DNA of 64,000 nucleotides from an uncultured Oscillibacter sp. (GCA_910583695.1 CAJTZL010000004.1:1-64000), one strand, 5' to 3'. Counted from the stretch's first letter, positions 40,924 to 49,488 are shown. The notes: generated by a model not told the origin, from the sequence alone. Made by a program: numbers and translations.

Positions 40924-42504
40924 CTACAGGTTCGCAAACACATCCACCTGATGCTGCAGCTCCCCCACAATCTCCTGGTTGGTGTCCATGCCGGAGGTGA
41001 TGCCCGCCAGATCGTCCACCAGCGCCCGGGTGCTGTCCGCCACACCGGTGACACCGGAAACCGCCTCCTCCACTGCGCCGGAGATGCTGGATATGGAGGC
41101 GGACACATCCTCCATGGCCTCCCGGAGCCGGTCCGCCTGACCGTTGAAGGAGGCCATGGCCCCCTCGACGTAGGCCGCGTCGTCCCGATACTGCCGCCCG
41201 GACTGGACGGACTGCTCCAGCTGGGCCTGCAAGGCCTGACCCAGGTACTCCGCCAGCTCCTGAGCGCTGCTGGAGAGATAGCTCACCGCACCCGTGACCA
41301 CGCCGCTGACCTCCTGGATATGGCTGGCGGTTTCCGCGCAGGAGTCCGCCAGGCGGCGAATCTCCCGGGCCACCACGGAGAAGCCCTTCCCCGCCTCCCC
41401 GGCCCGGGAGGCCTCCACGGAGGCATTGATGGCAATGAGGTCCGTGGAGGAGGAAATGGACAGGATGTCCTTGGTCAGAATGCCGATGCGGTCCACGCTT
41501 CGGCTCTTTTCAATGGCTTGGCCCAGTACGGCCATGATCTCCTCCGTCCGGGCCTGGACCGCCTCCATCTCCGCCTGGGCGGACCGCTCCATCTCCTCCG
41601 CCCGGCCCCGCATCTCCGCGGAGTAGGCGGTGATGGCGGCGCACTCCTGCGCCATATGTACCGCGTCCTCCTGGGTGCCGGAGGCGCTGGCGGTGATGGC
41701 GGCGGTGTTCCCGGCGATCTCCTCCAGGGCGGCGGAGAGCTGCTCCGTCAGGCCGGAGAGGTCCCGGGCGCTGCCGCTGGAGGTCCGGGTCCGCTTCCGG
41801 ACGTCTCCCACCACGCCGCGGATGCGCTGAGAGCTGTCCTGAAGAGTGCCCATGGCTCCCCGGATAGGGGCCATGACGTACTTCCGGATGATCCGCAGAG
41901 CCGCCCACACCAGGAGCACGCCCGCCGTCAGCGTTCCGGCGCTGACGGCCAGGGACGTGAGATATACCACAAAGAGGCGCTCCCGGGCCTCCTCCGCCTT
42001 GGCGGAAACAGAGTCGGAGAGGGCGTTGATGCCCGCCTCCGCCGCCCGGCTCCGGGCGGCCACGTCCCCGTTGGCCATGGTGTAGGCCTCCTGGGTCTTG
42101 CTGTCGGCGCTGGCGCAGACCAGCCCCACCAGGGCGTGCTTGAAGGCGTCATAATCCGTCAGCAGAGTCTGGTAAACCGCCCCGTCGTCCTCAAAGACAA
42201 AAGGCTCGTATTCCGCCAGCTTCCCGTCCAACTCCGCCTCCTCCGCCTTGATCTCCTGGACCAGACGGATCATGGTGGCGTGGTCCTCCGCCACAATGTG
42301 GCTGAGGGCCAGCCGGTGGACGTCCATAATGGACCGGCGGATGTCCTCCAGCTTTGCCTCGCTGACCATGTATTCGTCCACAATGGTCCCGGCGTTGGAG
42401 TGGACGTTGTTGATGCTGAATACCGCCAGGAGATTGGATAACAGCGTCACCAGACCCAGCAGGACAACGGGCAGAATCAAACGCTGCTGCAGCTTTCCTT
42501 TCAT
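40924..42504 (-). CDS. Methyl-accepting chemotaxis protein
   Basis: 526 aa. TM1 at residues 7-29, an extracytoplasmic four-helix-bundle-like sensor (30-170), TM2 near 177-200, HAMP-like segment, and a long cytoplasmic coiled coil. The hairpin tip that contacts CheA/CheW is ILSISSSTDLIAINASVEASRAGEAGKGFSVVAREIRRLAD, near residues 345-385 (written here only to identify the family hallmark GEAGKGFSVVA). Follows the binding lipoprotein gene by 40 bases, suggesting the lipoprotein delivers ligand to this receptor. No other chemotaxis genes in the window. Confidence 0.88.
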   Translation of the reverse strand: MKGKLQQRLILPVVLLGLVTLLSNLLAVFSINNVHSNAGTIVDEYMVSEAKLEDIRRSIMDVHRLALSHIVAEDHATMIRLVQEIKAEEAELDGKLAEYEPFVFEDDGAVYQTLLTDYDAFKHALVGLVCASADSKTQEAYTMANGDVAARSRAAEAGINALSDSVSAKAEEARERLFVVYLTSLAVSAGTLTAGVLLVWAALRIIRKYVMAPIRGAMGTLQDSSQRIRGVVGDVRKRTRTSSGSARDLSGLTEQLSAALEEIAGNTAAITASASGTQEDAVHMAQECAAITAYSAEMRGRAEEMERSAQAEMEAVQARTEEIMAVLGQAIEKSRSVDRIGILTKDILSISSSTDLIAINASVEASRAGEAGKGFSVVAREIRRLADSCAETASHIQEVSGVVTGAVSYLSSSAQELAEYLGQALQAQLEQSVQSGRQYRDDAAYVEGAMASFNGQADRLREAMEDVSASISSISGAVEEAVSGVTGVADSTRALVDDLAGITSGMDTNQEIVGELQHQVDVFANL

Positions 42505-42544
42505 TTAGGTACTCCCCCCGAAACGTAATGGAAAATCCAACGGC

Positions 42545-43777
42545 TTACCGCGCCGTCACACCTTCTGCCAAGCGGTCCAGCTGGGCCTGGAGGTCCGCGC
42601 CGGAGGGATTCCCCCGGGCCATATTCCCGGCGAACTCCGCCACCGGGTCCCAAAACTTGCCTCCCACCCGCTGGAGCTGGGAAAACTCCGACTGGGCCAG
42701 CAGGGCGGCGATGGCGGGAGCCGCCTGGACCTCCGGGGAGGCGGCGGCGTTGGCGTTGGCGGGGCCCTGGCCCCGGAGCTCAAAGCGGAGGCGCTGGTTT
42801 TCCTCGCTGGTAATCCACTCCGCCAGCCGGGCCGCCCACGCGGGATGCTCGGAATAGGCGTTCACGCCGATGAGCTTGCAGCCGGAGAAGGAGGCCATCT
42901 GAACCTGCCGGCCCTTGCAGGTAAACATGGGCAGCTTGGCGGCCCCCGCGTTTTCGCCCCAGGCCTCCTGGATGGTCACGGCGTTCCACACCCCGCTGAT
43001 TCCGGCAATCACCGAGCCGTCCCGCACGCCTGCCAGGAACTCCTCGTCCGTCCGGCTGGCAAAGCCGGGGCTGGCGGCCACATCCAGCATGGACTGGGCC
43101 ACGTCCACGCCGGCAATGGGTCCCTCGGCGCTGTTCCAGGTGCAGAAATTGGTGAGGCCGTCCTCATTCAATCCCACCTGCAGTCCGGTGTTCCCGAAGA
43201 AGGCGTAAACATACCAGGCGGAGGACCAGTCCATGGCGATCCACCGTCCGGCCGCCGCCGCAATTTCCAGCATCCGGTCCAGGGACTGTACATCCTCCTG
43301 GTTAAAATAAGCCTTGTTATAATAGAGAAAATAGCCGTTGTCCGCCGTCAGAGGATAGGCGTAAAGGGTTCCGTCCACGCTGGCCGCGTCCACGGCGGCG
43401 GAGAGGTTCGCGCTTCGAATGGCGTTGGAGTCTTCAATGGGGTTCAGCCCCCCGGCGGCGGCCAGGGCGGCCACCTGATCGTCGGCAAAGGCAAAGACGT
43501 CCGCCCCACCCTCCAGATCTCCCAGCAGGGCGTCCTTGCAGTGGGACTCGCTCTGGGGCTGGTAGGTGATGCGAAAATCCGCCTCCCCGGCGTAGCGGGA
43601 CTGGAAGGAGGTGAAAATCTCCTGAAGCAGGGCTTCGTCCTCCTCCGCGCCCCAGACGGTCAGGCTCACGGTCTCTCTCGCCTCACCGCCGCTCTCCGGC
43701 GGCGGCGCCGGGTCCTTACAGGCGGAGAGAAGCACAAGCGCCCCCAGAGACAGGAGCAGGAACACACACTTTTTCAT
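42545..43777 (-). CDS. Extracellular solute-binding lipoprotein (family 1)
   Basis: 410 aa. Lipoprotein signal peptide MKKCVFLLLSLGALVLLSAC with lipobox LSAC (Cys 20). The rest is a type-II periplasmic-binding fold of the MalE kind (SLTVWGAEEDEALLQEIFTSFQ; YPLTADNGYFLYYNKAYF near 130; a Trp/Tyr-rich cleft at WIAMDWSSAWYVYAFFG). No ABC permease or ATPase is adjacent; the next gene is a chemoreceptor, so sensing may be its main role. Ligand probably a sugar or oligosaccharide. Start at 43777 gives the signal peptide; the longer frame upstream is not coding-like. Confidence 0.85.
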   Translation of the reverse strand: MKKCVFLLLSLGALVLLSACKDPAPPPESGGEARETVSLTVWGAEEDEALLQEIFTSFQSRYAGEADFRITYQPQSESHCKDALLGDLEGGADVFAFADDQVAALAAAGGLNPIEDSNAIRSANLSAAVDAASVDGTLYAYPLTADNGYFLYYNKAYFNQEDVQSLDRMLEIAAAAGRWIAMDWSSAWYVYAFFGNTGLQVGLNEDGLTNFCTWNSAEGPIAGVDVAQSMLDVAASPGFASRTDEEFLAGVRDGSVIAGISGVWNAVTIQEAWGENAGAAKLPMFTCKGRQVQMASFSGCKLIGVNAYSEHPAWAARLAEWITSEENQRLRFELRGQGPANANAAASPEVQAAPAIAALLAQSEFSQLQRVGGKFWDPVAEFAGNMARGNPSGADLQAQLDRLAEGVTAR

Positions 43778-43870
43778 AGCGTCAGGCCCTTCCGGTTGAT
43801 TTCTGCGGCCCCGCCTCAAGCGGCGGGCCGGTTTTGGTCGATGGTTTGCCTTTGCGAATACAGCTCTGAT

Positions 43871-43899
43871 ATTATAACATTTTTTTCTTCCCCTGGCAA
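43871..43899 (-). promoter_or_regulatory. Promoter of the lipoprotein-chemoreceptor operon
   Basis: Minus strand: TTGCCA (43899-43894), 17 bp, TATAAT (43876-43871). Confidence 0.7.
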
Positions 43900-43995
43900 G
43901 GCGTTCTTGTTCCGAAGCTGATATATCCGCAGACACGGGCGGCGCATGGACAGCAGATTTGGCCGAAATGCATTCTATAGCTATAGTGAAAAGCG

Positions 43996-44019
43996 GCCGG
44001 GCAGGCCCGCCTGCCCGGC
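43996..44019. terminator. GC-rich hairpin upstream of the SASP gene
   Basis: 11 bp arms GCCGGGCAGGC / GCCTGCCCGGC. GCTTTTC follows on the minus strand, AAGAAAAAA on the plus. It may insulate the two divergent promoters. Confidence 0.4.
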
Positions 44020-44045
44020 AAGAAAAAATTACCGTCAGGAAAACA

Positions 44046-44074
44046 GCATATTCCCCCTCTTTCGAGTCAAACTA
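44046..44074 (+). promoter_or_regulatory. Sigma-G-type promoter of the SASP gene
   Basis: GCATA (44046-44050), 17 bp, CAAACTA (44068-44074), against the forespore consensus GNATR / CATNHTA: one mismatch at -10. SASP genes are the classic sigma-G targets. Confidence 0.65.
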
Positions 44075-44139
44075 TGCTCGCGATACCCAGTGACCCGCAA
44101 ACGCATGATTTGATGAAGATGAAAAGGAGAGATTCAATT

Positions 44140-44337
44140 ATGTCTAGCAAGAACACCAACAAACTCAATGTCCCCGAGGCCCGCAGCGCCATGGATAAGT
44201 TCAAGATGGAGGCCGCCTCCGAGGTGGGCGTCAACCTGAAGGAAGGCTACAACGGCGACCTGACCAGCCGGGAGGCCGGCTCTGTCGGCGGCCAGATGGT
44301 CAAGAAGATGATCGAGTCCTACGAGAAGTCCCTGTAA
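44140..44337 (+). CDS. Alpha/beta-type small acid-soluble spore protein
   Basis: 65 aa. Coats spore DNA and protects it from UV and heat, later degraded by GPR (gene at 13695). Family pattern: NKLNVPEARSAMDKFKMEAASEVGV, then YNGDLTSREAGSVGGQMVKKMIE, the conserved Gly-rich second helix. I use ATG 44140 with AAAAGGAGAG before it; an upstream in-frame ATG would add residues foreign to the family. Preceded by a sigma-G-like promoter and followed by a strong terminator. Convergent with the dipicolinate synthase genes. Confidence 0.93.
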   Translation: MSSKNTNKLNVPEARSAMDKFKMEAASEVGVNLKEGYNGDLTSREAGSVGGQMVKKMIESYEKSL

Positions 44338-44354
44338 CTTCCCGCCGGACCGAA

Positions 44355-44390
44355 AGGGGGAGAGGCAGCCGCCTCTCCCCCTGTTTCTCT
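44355..44390 (+). terminator. Terminator after the SASP gene
   Basis: 12 bp stem AGGGGGAGAGGC / GCCTCTCCCCCT then TGTTTCTCT; also lies just past the dpaB stop. Confidence 0.75.
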
Positions 44391-44397
44391 CATCCGC

Positions 44398-44973
44398 TCA
44401 CCGCAGCAAAATCGGCTGGAGCTGCTCCCCCCGGAGGGCGGCGTCCACCGTCTCCGGCAGCTTGGAAAAATCCGCCACCAGGGAGCCCGGCTTCTGCACC
44501 GCGTTGTCCTGGCCGAAGGGCACAAAATAATAATTCCGCCGGACCAGCAGCTCACCGATGTTCTTTGCCCCCGCCGCCAGCCCGTCGTTGCTGGACACCG
44601 CCAGCACCACCGGACGGCCGTTCCGCAGATGGGACTTGGCCGCCATGGTCACGGAGGTATCCGCGATGCCCGCCGCCAGCTTGGCAATCGTATTCCCCGT
44701 GGCCGGGGCAATCACCAGTACATCCAGCAGCCCCTTGGGCCCGATGGGCTCCACCGACGGGATATCCAGCAGGACGTCGTTCCCCGTCAGGTCCTCCAGC
44801 CGCTCCAGCAGGTCCTCCGACGTGCCGAAGCGGGTGTCCGTAAAGGCGGAAATCTCTGAGACAATGGGAATCACCGTCTCGTAGATCCCCGCCAGCGCCT
44901 CCAGGGCCCTCAGCACCTTCTCGTGGGTGCAGAAGGAGCCGCAGACCGCAAAACCGACCCGTTCCTTGCGCAT
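44398..44973 (-). CDS. dpaB: Dipicolinate synthase subunit B
   Basis: 191 aa flavoprotein-like subunit (SpoVFB) that with DpaA makes dipicolinic acid in the mother cell for export to the spore core. RVGFAVCGSFCTHEKVLRALE at the start, PIVSEISAFTDTRFG near 40, DVLVIAPATGNTIAKLAAGIADTSVTMAAKSHLRNGRP near 85 are characteristic. ATG 44973 sits 6 bases after GAGGTG, directly behind dpaA; a GTG 9 bases earlier is in frame. Confidence 0.93.
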   Translation of the reverse strand: MRKERVGFAVCGSFCTHEKVLRALEALAGIYETVIPIVSEISAFTDTRFGTSEDLLERLEDLTGNDVLLDIPSVEPIGPKGLLDVLVIAPATGNTIAKLAAGIADTSVTMAAKSHLRNGRPVVLAVSSNDGLAAGAKNIGELLVRRNYYFVPFGQDNAVQKPGSLVADFSKLPETVDAALRGEQLQPILLR

Positions 44974-44983
44974 ACAGGTCACC

Positions 44984-45814
44984 TCATTCTTCCAATAGGA
45001 TGTAATACACCGCGTCCCGGATGGCCGCCGCCGCGGACCGGGGCGACAGCCGCCCCGGCAGAGAGCGGGCCCAAAGCACAGGCCTGCCCTCCGCCGCCGT
45101 CTCGATGCCCCGGACGGAAGCCAGATCCATCAGCAGGCATTCCTCGGGCAGCTGCCCCAGAAGCGAAGTCCCCAGGACGGGGGAGGGAACCGTGTTGAAC
45201 ACCGCGCCGAAGGCACTCAAGCGGCCGTCCAGCTTCCCGGTCTCCAAGGCCCGGTAGCCATAGGCTCGAATCCAGGCCAGGTCCTCCGGCCGTCTAGCCG
45301 TAGCCGTGACCCTGGCCCCCAGGCCGTGGAGGCGGAAGCTCAGCAGTTTTCCGATGCGGCCGAAGCCCAGCACCAGACACTCCTCTCCCAGCAGGGTCCG
45401 GTCCAGGTGCTCCATGGCGGTCTGGACGGCCCCCTCCGCCGTGGCGGCGGCGTTAGCCACCGCCAGCTCCTCCCGGAGGAAGTAGTCCTCCACCGTCAGG
45501 CCCAGGTCCTCCGCCTCCCGGCGCTGCTGAGGCCGCACCTGTCCCGCCAGAATCCGCTGCCGGGGACGGAGGCGGCGGAACAGGTCCGCCGTGGGCACCG
45601 CCCCCTCCTCGCAGTTTAGCACGCCGTCTCCCCTGCACAGCGGCAGGGGCAGGATCACCACATCGGCGGCGGCGGCCCGGTCCAGCGTGTCCGCCCCCAC
45701 GGGCTTCCAGTGGTCCAGGCCATAAGTACGGACAGAATGGCCGTCCCCGGCCAGCAATCGGGCCAGCTCCGCCTGACGGCGGTCCCCGCCGATGACGCCA
45801 AAGGTCTTGTTCAT
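44984..45814 (-). CDS. dpaA: Dipicolinate synthase subunit A
   Basis: 276 aa SpoVFA. NAD-type Rossmann motifs occur twice: FGVIGGDRRQAELARLLAGDGH at the N-terminus and CLVLGFGRIGKLLSFRLHGLGA near 150. LPLPLCRGDGVLN near 55 and VNTVPSPVL-like NTVPSPVLG near 205 match the family. Oxidises a lysine-pathway intermediate to dipicolinate with DpaB. Expected to be sigma-K controlled; I see only a partial CATA-type -10 upstream and do not annotate it. Confidence 0.92.
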   Translation of the reverse strand: MNKTFGVIGGDRRQAELARLLAGDGHSVRTYGLDHWKPVGADTLDRAAAADVVILPLPLCRGDGVLNCEEGAVPTADLFRRLRPRQRILAGQVRPQQRREAEDLGLTVEDYFLREELAVANAAATAEGAVQTAMEHLDRTLLGEECLVLGFGRIGKLLSFRLHGLGARVTATARRPEDLAWIRAYGYRALETGKLDGRLSAFGAVFNTVPSPVLGTSLLGQLPEECLLMDLASVRGIETAAEGRPVLWARSLPGRLSPRSAAAAIRDAVYYILLEE

Positions 45815-45866
45815 CTCAACACTCCCCCTCGCTTCATGGTATGGCCGGAGATGGGAATGGGTGATT

Positions 45867-45896
45867 CCGCCCGGCGAAAAGCCTTTCGCCGGGCGG
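45867..45896. repeat. Perfect 13 bp hairpin, not a terminator
   Basis: CCGCCCGGCGAAA / TTTCGCCGGGCGG with an AGCC loop, followed by purines on both strands, in the 277-base gap between dpaA and the YjjG-like gene. No gene seen in that gap. Confidence 0.6.
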
Positions 45897-46091
45897 AGAA
45901 GACTCCGAAGCGCTTCTTGGCTTGAACGGCGCAGGGAACCGGGTTGTCCCGCGCAAAAGCCGCCGGCGGCGCTTCAGAACCTGCGCCTTTCTCCTCCCCG
46001 CCGAATCGCATTTTTCGGCAGTTTGAATTGTCTTTTCACGGCGGGCGTGGTACAATGGAGACGGTCAAAATTCCGGAAAGGACTTTTTGAG

Positions 46092-46775
46092 ATGAACTAC
46101 AAATACCTGCTCTTTGATGCCGACGACACCCTCTTTGACTTTCCCAAGGCCTCCTCCCGGGCCTTTGAGGCCATGTGCCGGACGCACAGCATTCCCTACA
46201 CGCCGGAGGTCTACCGGCTCTATCATGAGATCAACCTGGAGCTCTGGGCCGCCTTTGACCGGGGCGAAGCGGCCAAGGAGTTCATCACCCTGGAGCGCTA
46301 TGTCCGCTTCCTGCGCGCTCTGGGCCTGGAGCGGGACCCGGCGGCCTGCAACCGGGACTATCTGGCCGCCCTGGGGGAGGGTGTCTATCCCCTGCCCCAT
46401 GCGGAGGAGGTCTGCCGGGAGCTCAAGGCCCGGGGGCACCGCATGTACCTCATCACCAACGCCGTGGCCTCCGTCCAGCGCAGCCGCCTCCGGGGCAGCG
46501 TCTTCGCGGAGCTCTTTGAGGCCGCCTTCATCTCCGAGGAGGCCGGAGCCGCCAAGCCCAGCCAAGCCTATTTCGACTATGTGCGCCGCCGGCTCCCGGA
46601 GCTGACGGCGGAAAACGCCCTGGTCATCGGGGATTCCCTGTCCACGGATATCCAAGGGGCCAACAACGCCGGGCTCCCCTGCTGCTGGTTCAATCCTGCG
46701 GGAAACCGGCGGCAGGAGGGACTGCGGGTGGATTATGAAATCAAGGATCTGAGGACCCTGCTGGAAATCGCATGA
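46092..46775 (+). CDS. YjjG-like HAD nucleotidase
   Basis: 227 aa HAD phosphatase. Motif I YLLFDADDTLFDF has both catalytic Asp residues, unlike the triplet at 2149-4508. Motif II is LITNAV, motif III AAKPSQAYFDYV (Lys), motif IV LVIGDSLSTDIQGANNAG. The whole matches YjjG-type pyrimidine nucleotidases that remove non-canonical nucleotides. ATG at 46092 follows GGAAAGGA. Monocistronic. Confidence 0.85.
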   Translation: MNYKYLLFDADDTLFDFPKASSRAFEAMCRTHSIPYTPEVYRLYHEINLELWAAFDRGEAAKEFITLERYVRFLRALGLERDPAACNRDYLAALGEGVYPLPHAEEVCRELKARGHRMYLITNAVASVQRSRLRGSVFAELFEAAFISEEAGAAKPSQAYFDYVRRRLPELTAENALVIGDSLSTDIQGANNAGLPCCWFNPAGNRRQEGLRVDYEIKDLRTLLEIA

Positions 46776-46900
46776 GAATGGGCTCCTGCGCCGCATCCGG
46801 GACTGTTCCAGCTATCTCCTCGTCATGGATGGGCTGAATCGGTTTATTCAAAAAAGTCTTTCCGCGTTCTCGCCGCCCATCCCTTTGCCACCATTTGCCT

Positions 46901-46923
46901 CCCCGCCGTCAGCGGGGCTTTTT
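46901..46923 (+). terminator. Terminator after the YjjG-like gene
   Basis: CCCCGC / GCGGGG stem with T5; the right half lies inside the end of the convergent DUF3795 gene. Confidence 0.6.
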
Positions 46924-47451
46924 CCGCAGCTTCAGCAAAACGCCCTTCCGCTCTGCCGCCGCCTGGAGCAGGGCGGCGGTTTTGGCTCCCCGCTCCTGAA
47001 GAGGCCGGTCCGCCAGGGCCTCCGCCGCCCGGCGAATCTCCCGAAGGGCCTCCGAAGGCAAAAGGCCCGCCGCCAGATAGAAGAGGGTCTTCCGCCGCCC
47101 GTCGTTGCACTTTTCCAGGAGAAATTCCAGGATCTCCCGCCGCTCCGCCAGCCCGGCCCGGTACGCTTCCAGCCCGGCGGTCCGGGCCTTCTCCATGTCT
47201 GCCAGCCGGTTTTGATGGGTGATGAACGAATCGTATTCATCCGCGCCCTCATACCTCCCGCAGGGAAACTCCCCGCACTGGAAGCAGTAGGAGGGGGCTC
47301 CGTGCTCCAGGCTGCACCGGGCGATTTTGCAGGACTGGTTCCCCGCTCCCCCGCCGCAGCCGGGGCAGTGCCCGTCCAGCTTCATGGGACACAGACCGCA
47401 GTTCAGCCCGCAGAGGGAGAACAGCAGGTCCTCCCGCACAAATCCCTTCAT
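46909..47451 (-). CDS. DUF3795 Cys-rich protein
   Basis: 180 aa. The N-terminal half has a dense Cys set (LCGLNCGLCPMKLDGHCPGC, SCKIARC, YCFQCGEFPC), typical of DUF3795 and likely a zinc or iron-sulfur site; the C-terminal half is helical. Function unknown. Its ATG overlaps the CCA-adding enzyme stop (ATGA), implying coupled translation with a tRNA-maturation gene, though a functional link is not established. Confidence 0.8.
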   Translation of the reverse strand: MKGFVREDLLFSLCGLNCGLCPMKLDGHCPGCGGGAGNQSCKIARCSLEHGAPSYCFQCGEFPCGRYEGADEYDSFITHQNRLADMEKARTAGLEAYRAGLAERREILEFLLEKCNDGRRKTLFYLAAGLLPSEALREIRRAAEALADRPLQERGAKTAALLQAAAERKGVLLKLRKKPR

Positions 47452-48791
47452 TTCCCGTCCTCCTTCCCGTCCGCTCCCAGGTCCCCCCGGAGATACGCCA
47501 GCAGGGTCTCCCGCTCATTGGGCAGTTCCCCGTCCGTCACCTTGTCCAAAAGCGCCTCCAGGGCCCTCCCCACCGCTGGGCCGGAGAGGCCCAGGGCCAG
47601 CAGGTCTCCGCCCTTCACCGCCAGCTGTTTCAGGGAGAAGCAGGCTTCCTTCGCCAGGAGCCTGTCCAGAATCTCCTCCGCCTTGTCCAGCTCCCTCTGC
47701 CGGTCCCGGTAGGCCGGAGCCTGTCCCAGGTTGTCCGCCCGCTTCACCAGAATCAGGCGGCGCAGGTCCTCCTCGCCCAGTACCCGCAGAGCCCGGCCAA
47801 CAGCCTTGTCCGTCCGGGGGATGTCCTTGTCATGCCACTCCACCAGCCGGACCACGGTCTCCCGGAACTCCGCGGCGCATTTCAGGCGGCGGAGCATCCC
47901 GTCCGCCAGTTCCCGGCCGGCGGCGGGATGTCCGTAGAAATGGCCCACCCCCTGCTCATCCAGGGTGAAGCTGGCGGGCTTCCCGACGTCGTGAAGGAGC
48001 ATCGTACAGCGGAGGACCGGCTCCTCCGGCGCGGCCGCCAGGGCGTGCAGGGTGTGCTCCCACACGTCGTAGCAGTGGTGCCGGTTCCGCTGGTCAAAGC
48101 CCACCATCTCCAACAGCTCCGGCCAGAACACGCCGAAGACCTCCGGCCAGCCCCGCAGGACCTCCGCCGCCTTCCTTCCCGGCAGGAGCTTGAACAGCTC
48201 CGCCTGTATCCGCTCCGGGGCGATGTCCCGCAGCCCCTCCCGGTTTCTCCGGAGGGCCTCCGCCGTCCCGGGCTCGATTTCCAGGCCCAGCACCGCCGCA
48301 AAACGGAGGCCCCGGAGGATGCGCAGAGCGTCCTCCTGAAACCGCCGGTCCGGGTCCCCCACGCAGCGGAGGATGCCCCGGCGCAGGTCCTCCTGCCCGC
48401 CCCAGGGGTCCCGGAGCTCACCCCGGAGGCTCCAGGCCATGGCGTTAACGGTGAAGTCCCGGCGGCGGAGGTCCTCCTCCAAAGAGCTGGTAAACGCCAC
48501 GGACTCCGGGCGGCGGTGGTCCCGGTAGGCCCCGTCGATGCGGTAGGTCGTGACCTCCACAGGGCCCCCCTCCGTCTTGACGGTGACGGTGCCGTGCCGG
48601 AGGCCCGTGGGAAGGGCCCGGGAGCCGAAAACCGCCAGGGTCTCCTCCGGCCGGGCGGCGGTGGCAACGTCCCAGTCCTCCGGCAGACGGCCCGACAGGG
48701 CGTCCCGGACGCAGCCCCCCACGCACCAGGCCTCACAGCCCGCCGATTCCAGGGCTTGCAGAACGGCCCCCACATATTTCGGTATTTCCAT
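47448..48791 (-). CDS. cca: CCA tRNA nucleotidyltransferase
   Basis: 447 aa. Adds or repairs the 3' CCA of tRNA. Class II nucleotidyltransferase head: CVGGCVRDALSGRLPEDWDVATAA near residue 25 with DxD metal ligands, RHGTVTV, RRDFTVNAMAW near 115, and DALRILRGLRFAAVLGLEI near 165 (template helix). A C-terminal HD domain (HDVGKPASF near 270) follows, as in E. coli-type multifunctional enzymes. The start at 48791 (MEIPKY) gives the family's N-terminus. Confidence 0.94.
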   Translation of the reverse strand: MEIPKYVGAVLQALESAGCEAWCVGGCVRDALSGRLPEDWDVATAARPEETLAVFGSRALPTGLRHGTVTVKTEGGPVEVTTYRIDGAYRDHRRPESVAFTSSLEEDLRRRDFTVNAMAWSLRGELRDPWGGQEDLRRGILRCVGDPDRRFQEDALRILRGLRFAAVLGLEIEPGTAEALRRNREGLRDIAPERIQAELFKLLPGRKAAEVLRGWPEVFGVFWPELLEMVGFDQRNRHHCYDVWEHTLHALAAAPEEPVLRCTMLLHDVGKPASFTLDEQGVGHFYGHPAAGRELADGMLRRLKCAAEFRETVVRLVEWHDKDIPRTDKAVGRALRVLGEEDLRRLILVKRADNLGQAPAYRDRQRELDKAEEILDRLLAKEACFSLKQLAVKGGDLLALGLSGPAVGRALEALLDKVTDGELPNERETLLAYLRGDLGADGKEDGK

Positions 48792-48883
48792 AGTTCCGCT
48801 CTCCCTTGCTTTTTTCGGCTTCCTGTCGTAAAACAGCCGGGAACTCCTCCCGGACTTTCCTTCCATTCAGGCAGGTGAATCAT

Positions 48884-49468
48884 ATGATTATCTGGCTCAA
48901 CGGCGCTTTTGGCGCCGGAAAAACCCAGACGGCCTATGCGCTCCGGCGCCGGCTGCCGGGGTCCTATGTGTACGACCCGGAAAACGCCGGTTACTTTCTC
49001 CGCAAAAATCTGCCGCCCAGTCTGCTCCCCGCCGATTTTCAGGACCTTCCCCTATGGCGCACCCTCACGGCCGATATGCTCCGCTATCTCGCGCAGCGGC
49101 ACCCCGGACCGCTCATCGTCCCCATGACCCTCGTCAACCGGGCCTACTACGACGAAATCGTCACCAGCCTGTCCCAGGAGCAGGACCTCCGGCATCTCAT
49201 TCTATGCGTCAGCCGGGAAACCCTGCAAAAGCGGCTGTCCTCCCGGCTGGAGGGGCCGCGCTCCTGGGCGGCGCTCCAGATGGACCGCTGCTTCCGGGCA
49301 TTTGAGGAGGAGATCACGGAGCGCAAGCTCCACACCGACGGCCTGACCATTGAGCAGGCGGCGGAGCGGGCGGCGGAGATGTGCGGCCTCACGCTGTCCC
49401 AGGACCGCCGGAGCGGCCTGCGGAAAGCCGTTGACCGGGCCGTCCTTCAAATCCGGCACATCCGATAG
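48884..49468 (+). CDS. tmrB: TmrB-like P-loop protein (tunicamycin resistance family)
   Basis: 194 aa. The start MIIWLNGAFGAGKTQTAYAL is the P-loop, and the whole length aligns by eye with Bacillus subtilis TmrB (SYVYDPEN, PLWR, LIVPMTLVN, SWAALQMDRC, DRRSGLRKAVDRAV). TmrB is an ATP-binding protein associated with tunicamycin resistance; it could phosphorylate or sequester a nucleoside-type compound. The ribosome site is weak (AGGTG). Monocistronic, next to murC, whose pathway tunicamycin-like compounds can touch. Confidence 0.82.
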   Translation: MIIWLNGAFGAGKTQTAYALRRRLPGSYVYDPENAGYFLRKNLPPSLLPADFQDLPLWRTLTADMLRYLAQRHPGPLIVPMTLVNRAYYDEIVTSLSQEQDLRHLILCVSRETLQKRLSSRLEGPRSWAALQMDRCFRAFEEEITERKLHTDGLTIEQAAERAAEMCGLTLSQDRRSGLRKAVDRAVLQIRHIR

Positions 49469-49488
49469 CAGATGTTCTTCTTTCGCCG

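Larger units (their letters stand above)
43778..44139. other. 362-base gap: divergent promoters and hairpins
   Basis: Holds the lipoprotein promoter (43871-43899), a palindrome CTATAGCTATAG (43975-43986), a GC hairpin at 43996-44019 and the SASP promoter (44046-44074). A hairpin around 43809-43833 (GGCCCCGCC / GGCGGGCC) lies in the lipoprotein leader. No gene seen. Confidence 0.6.
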
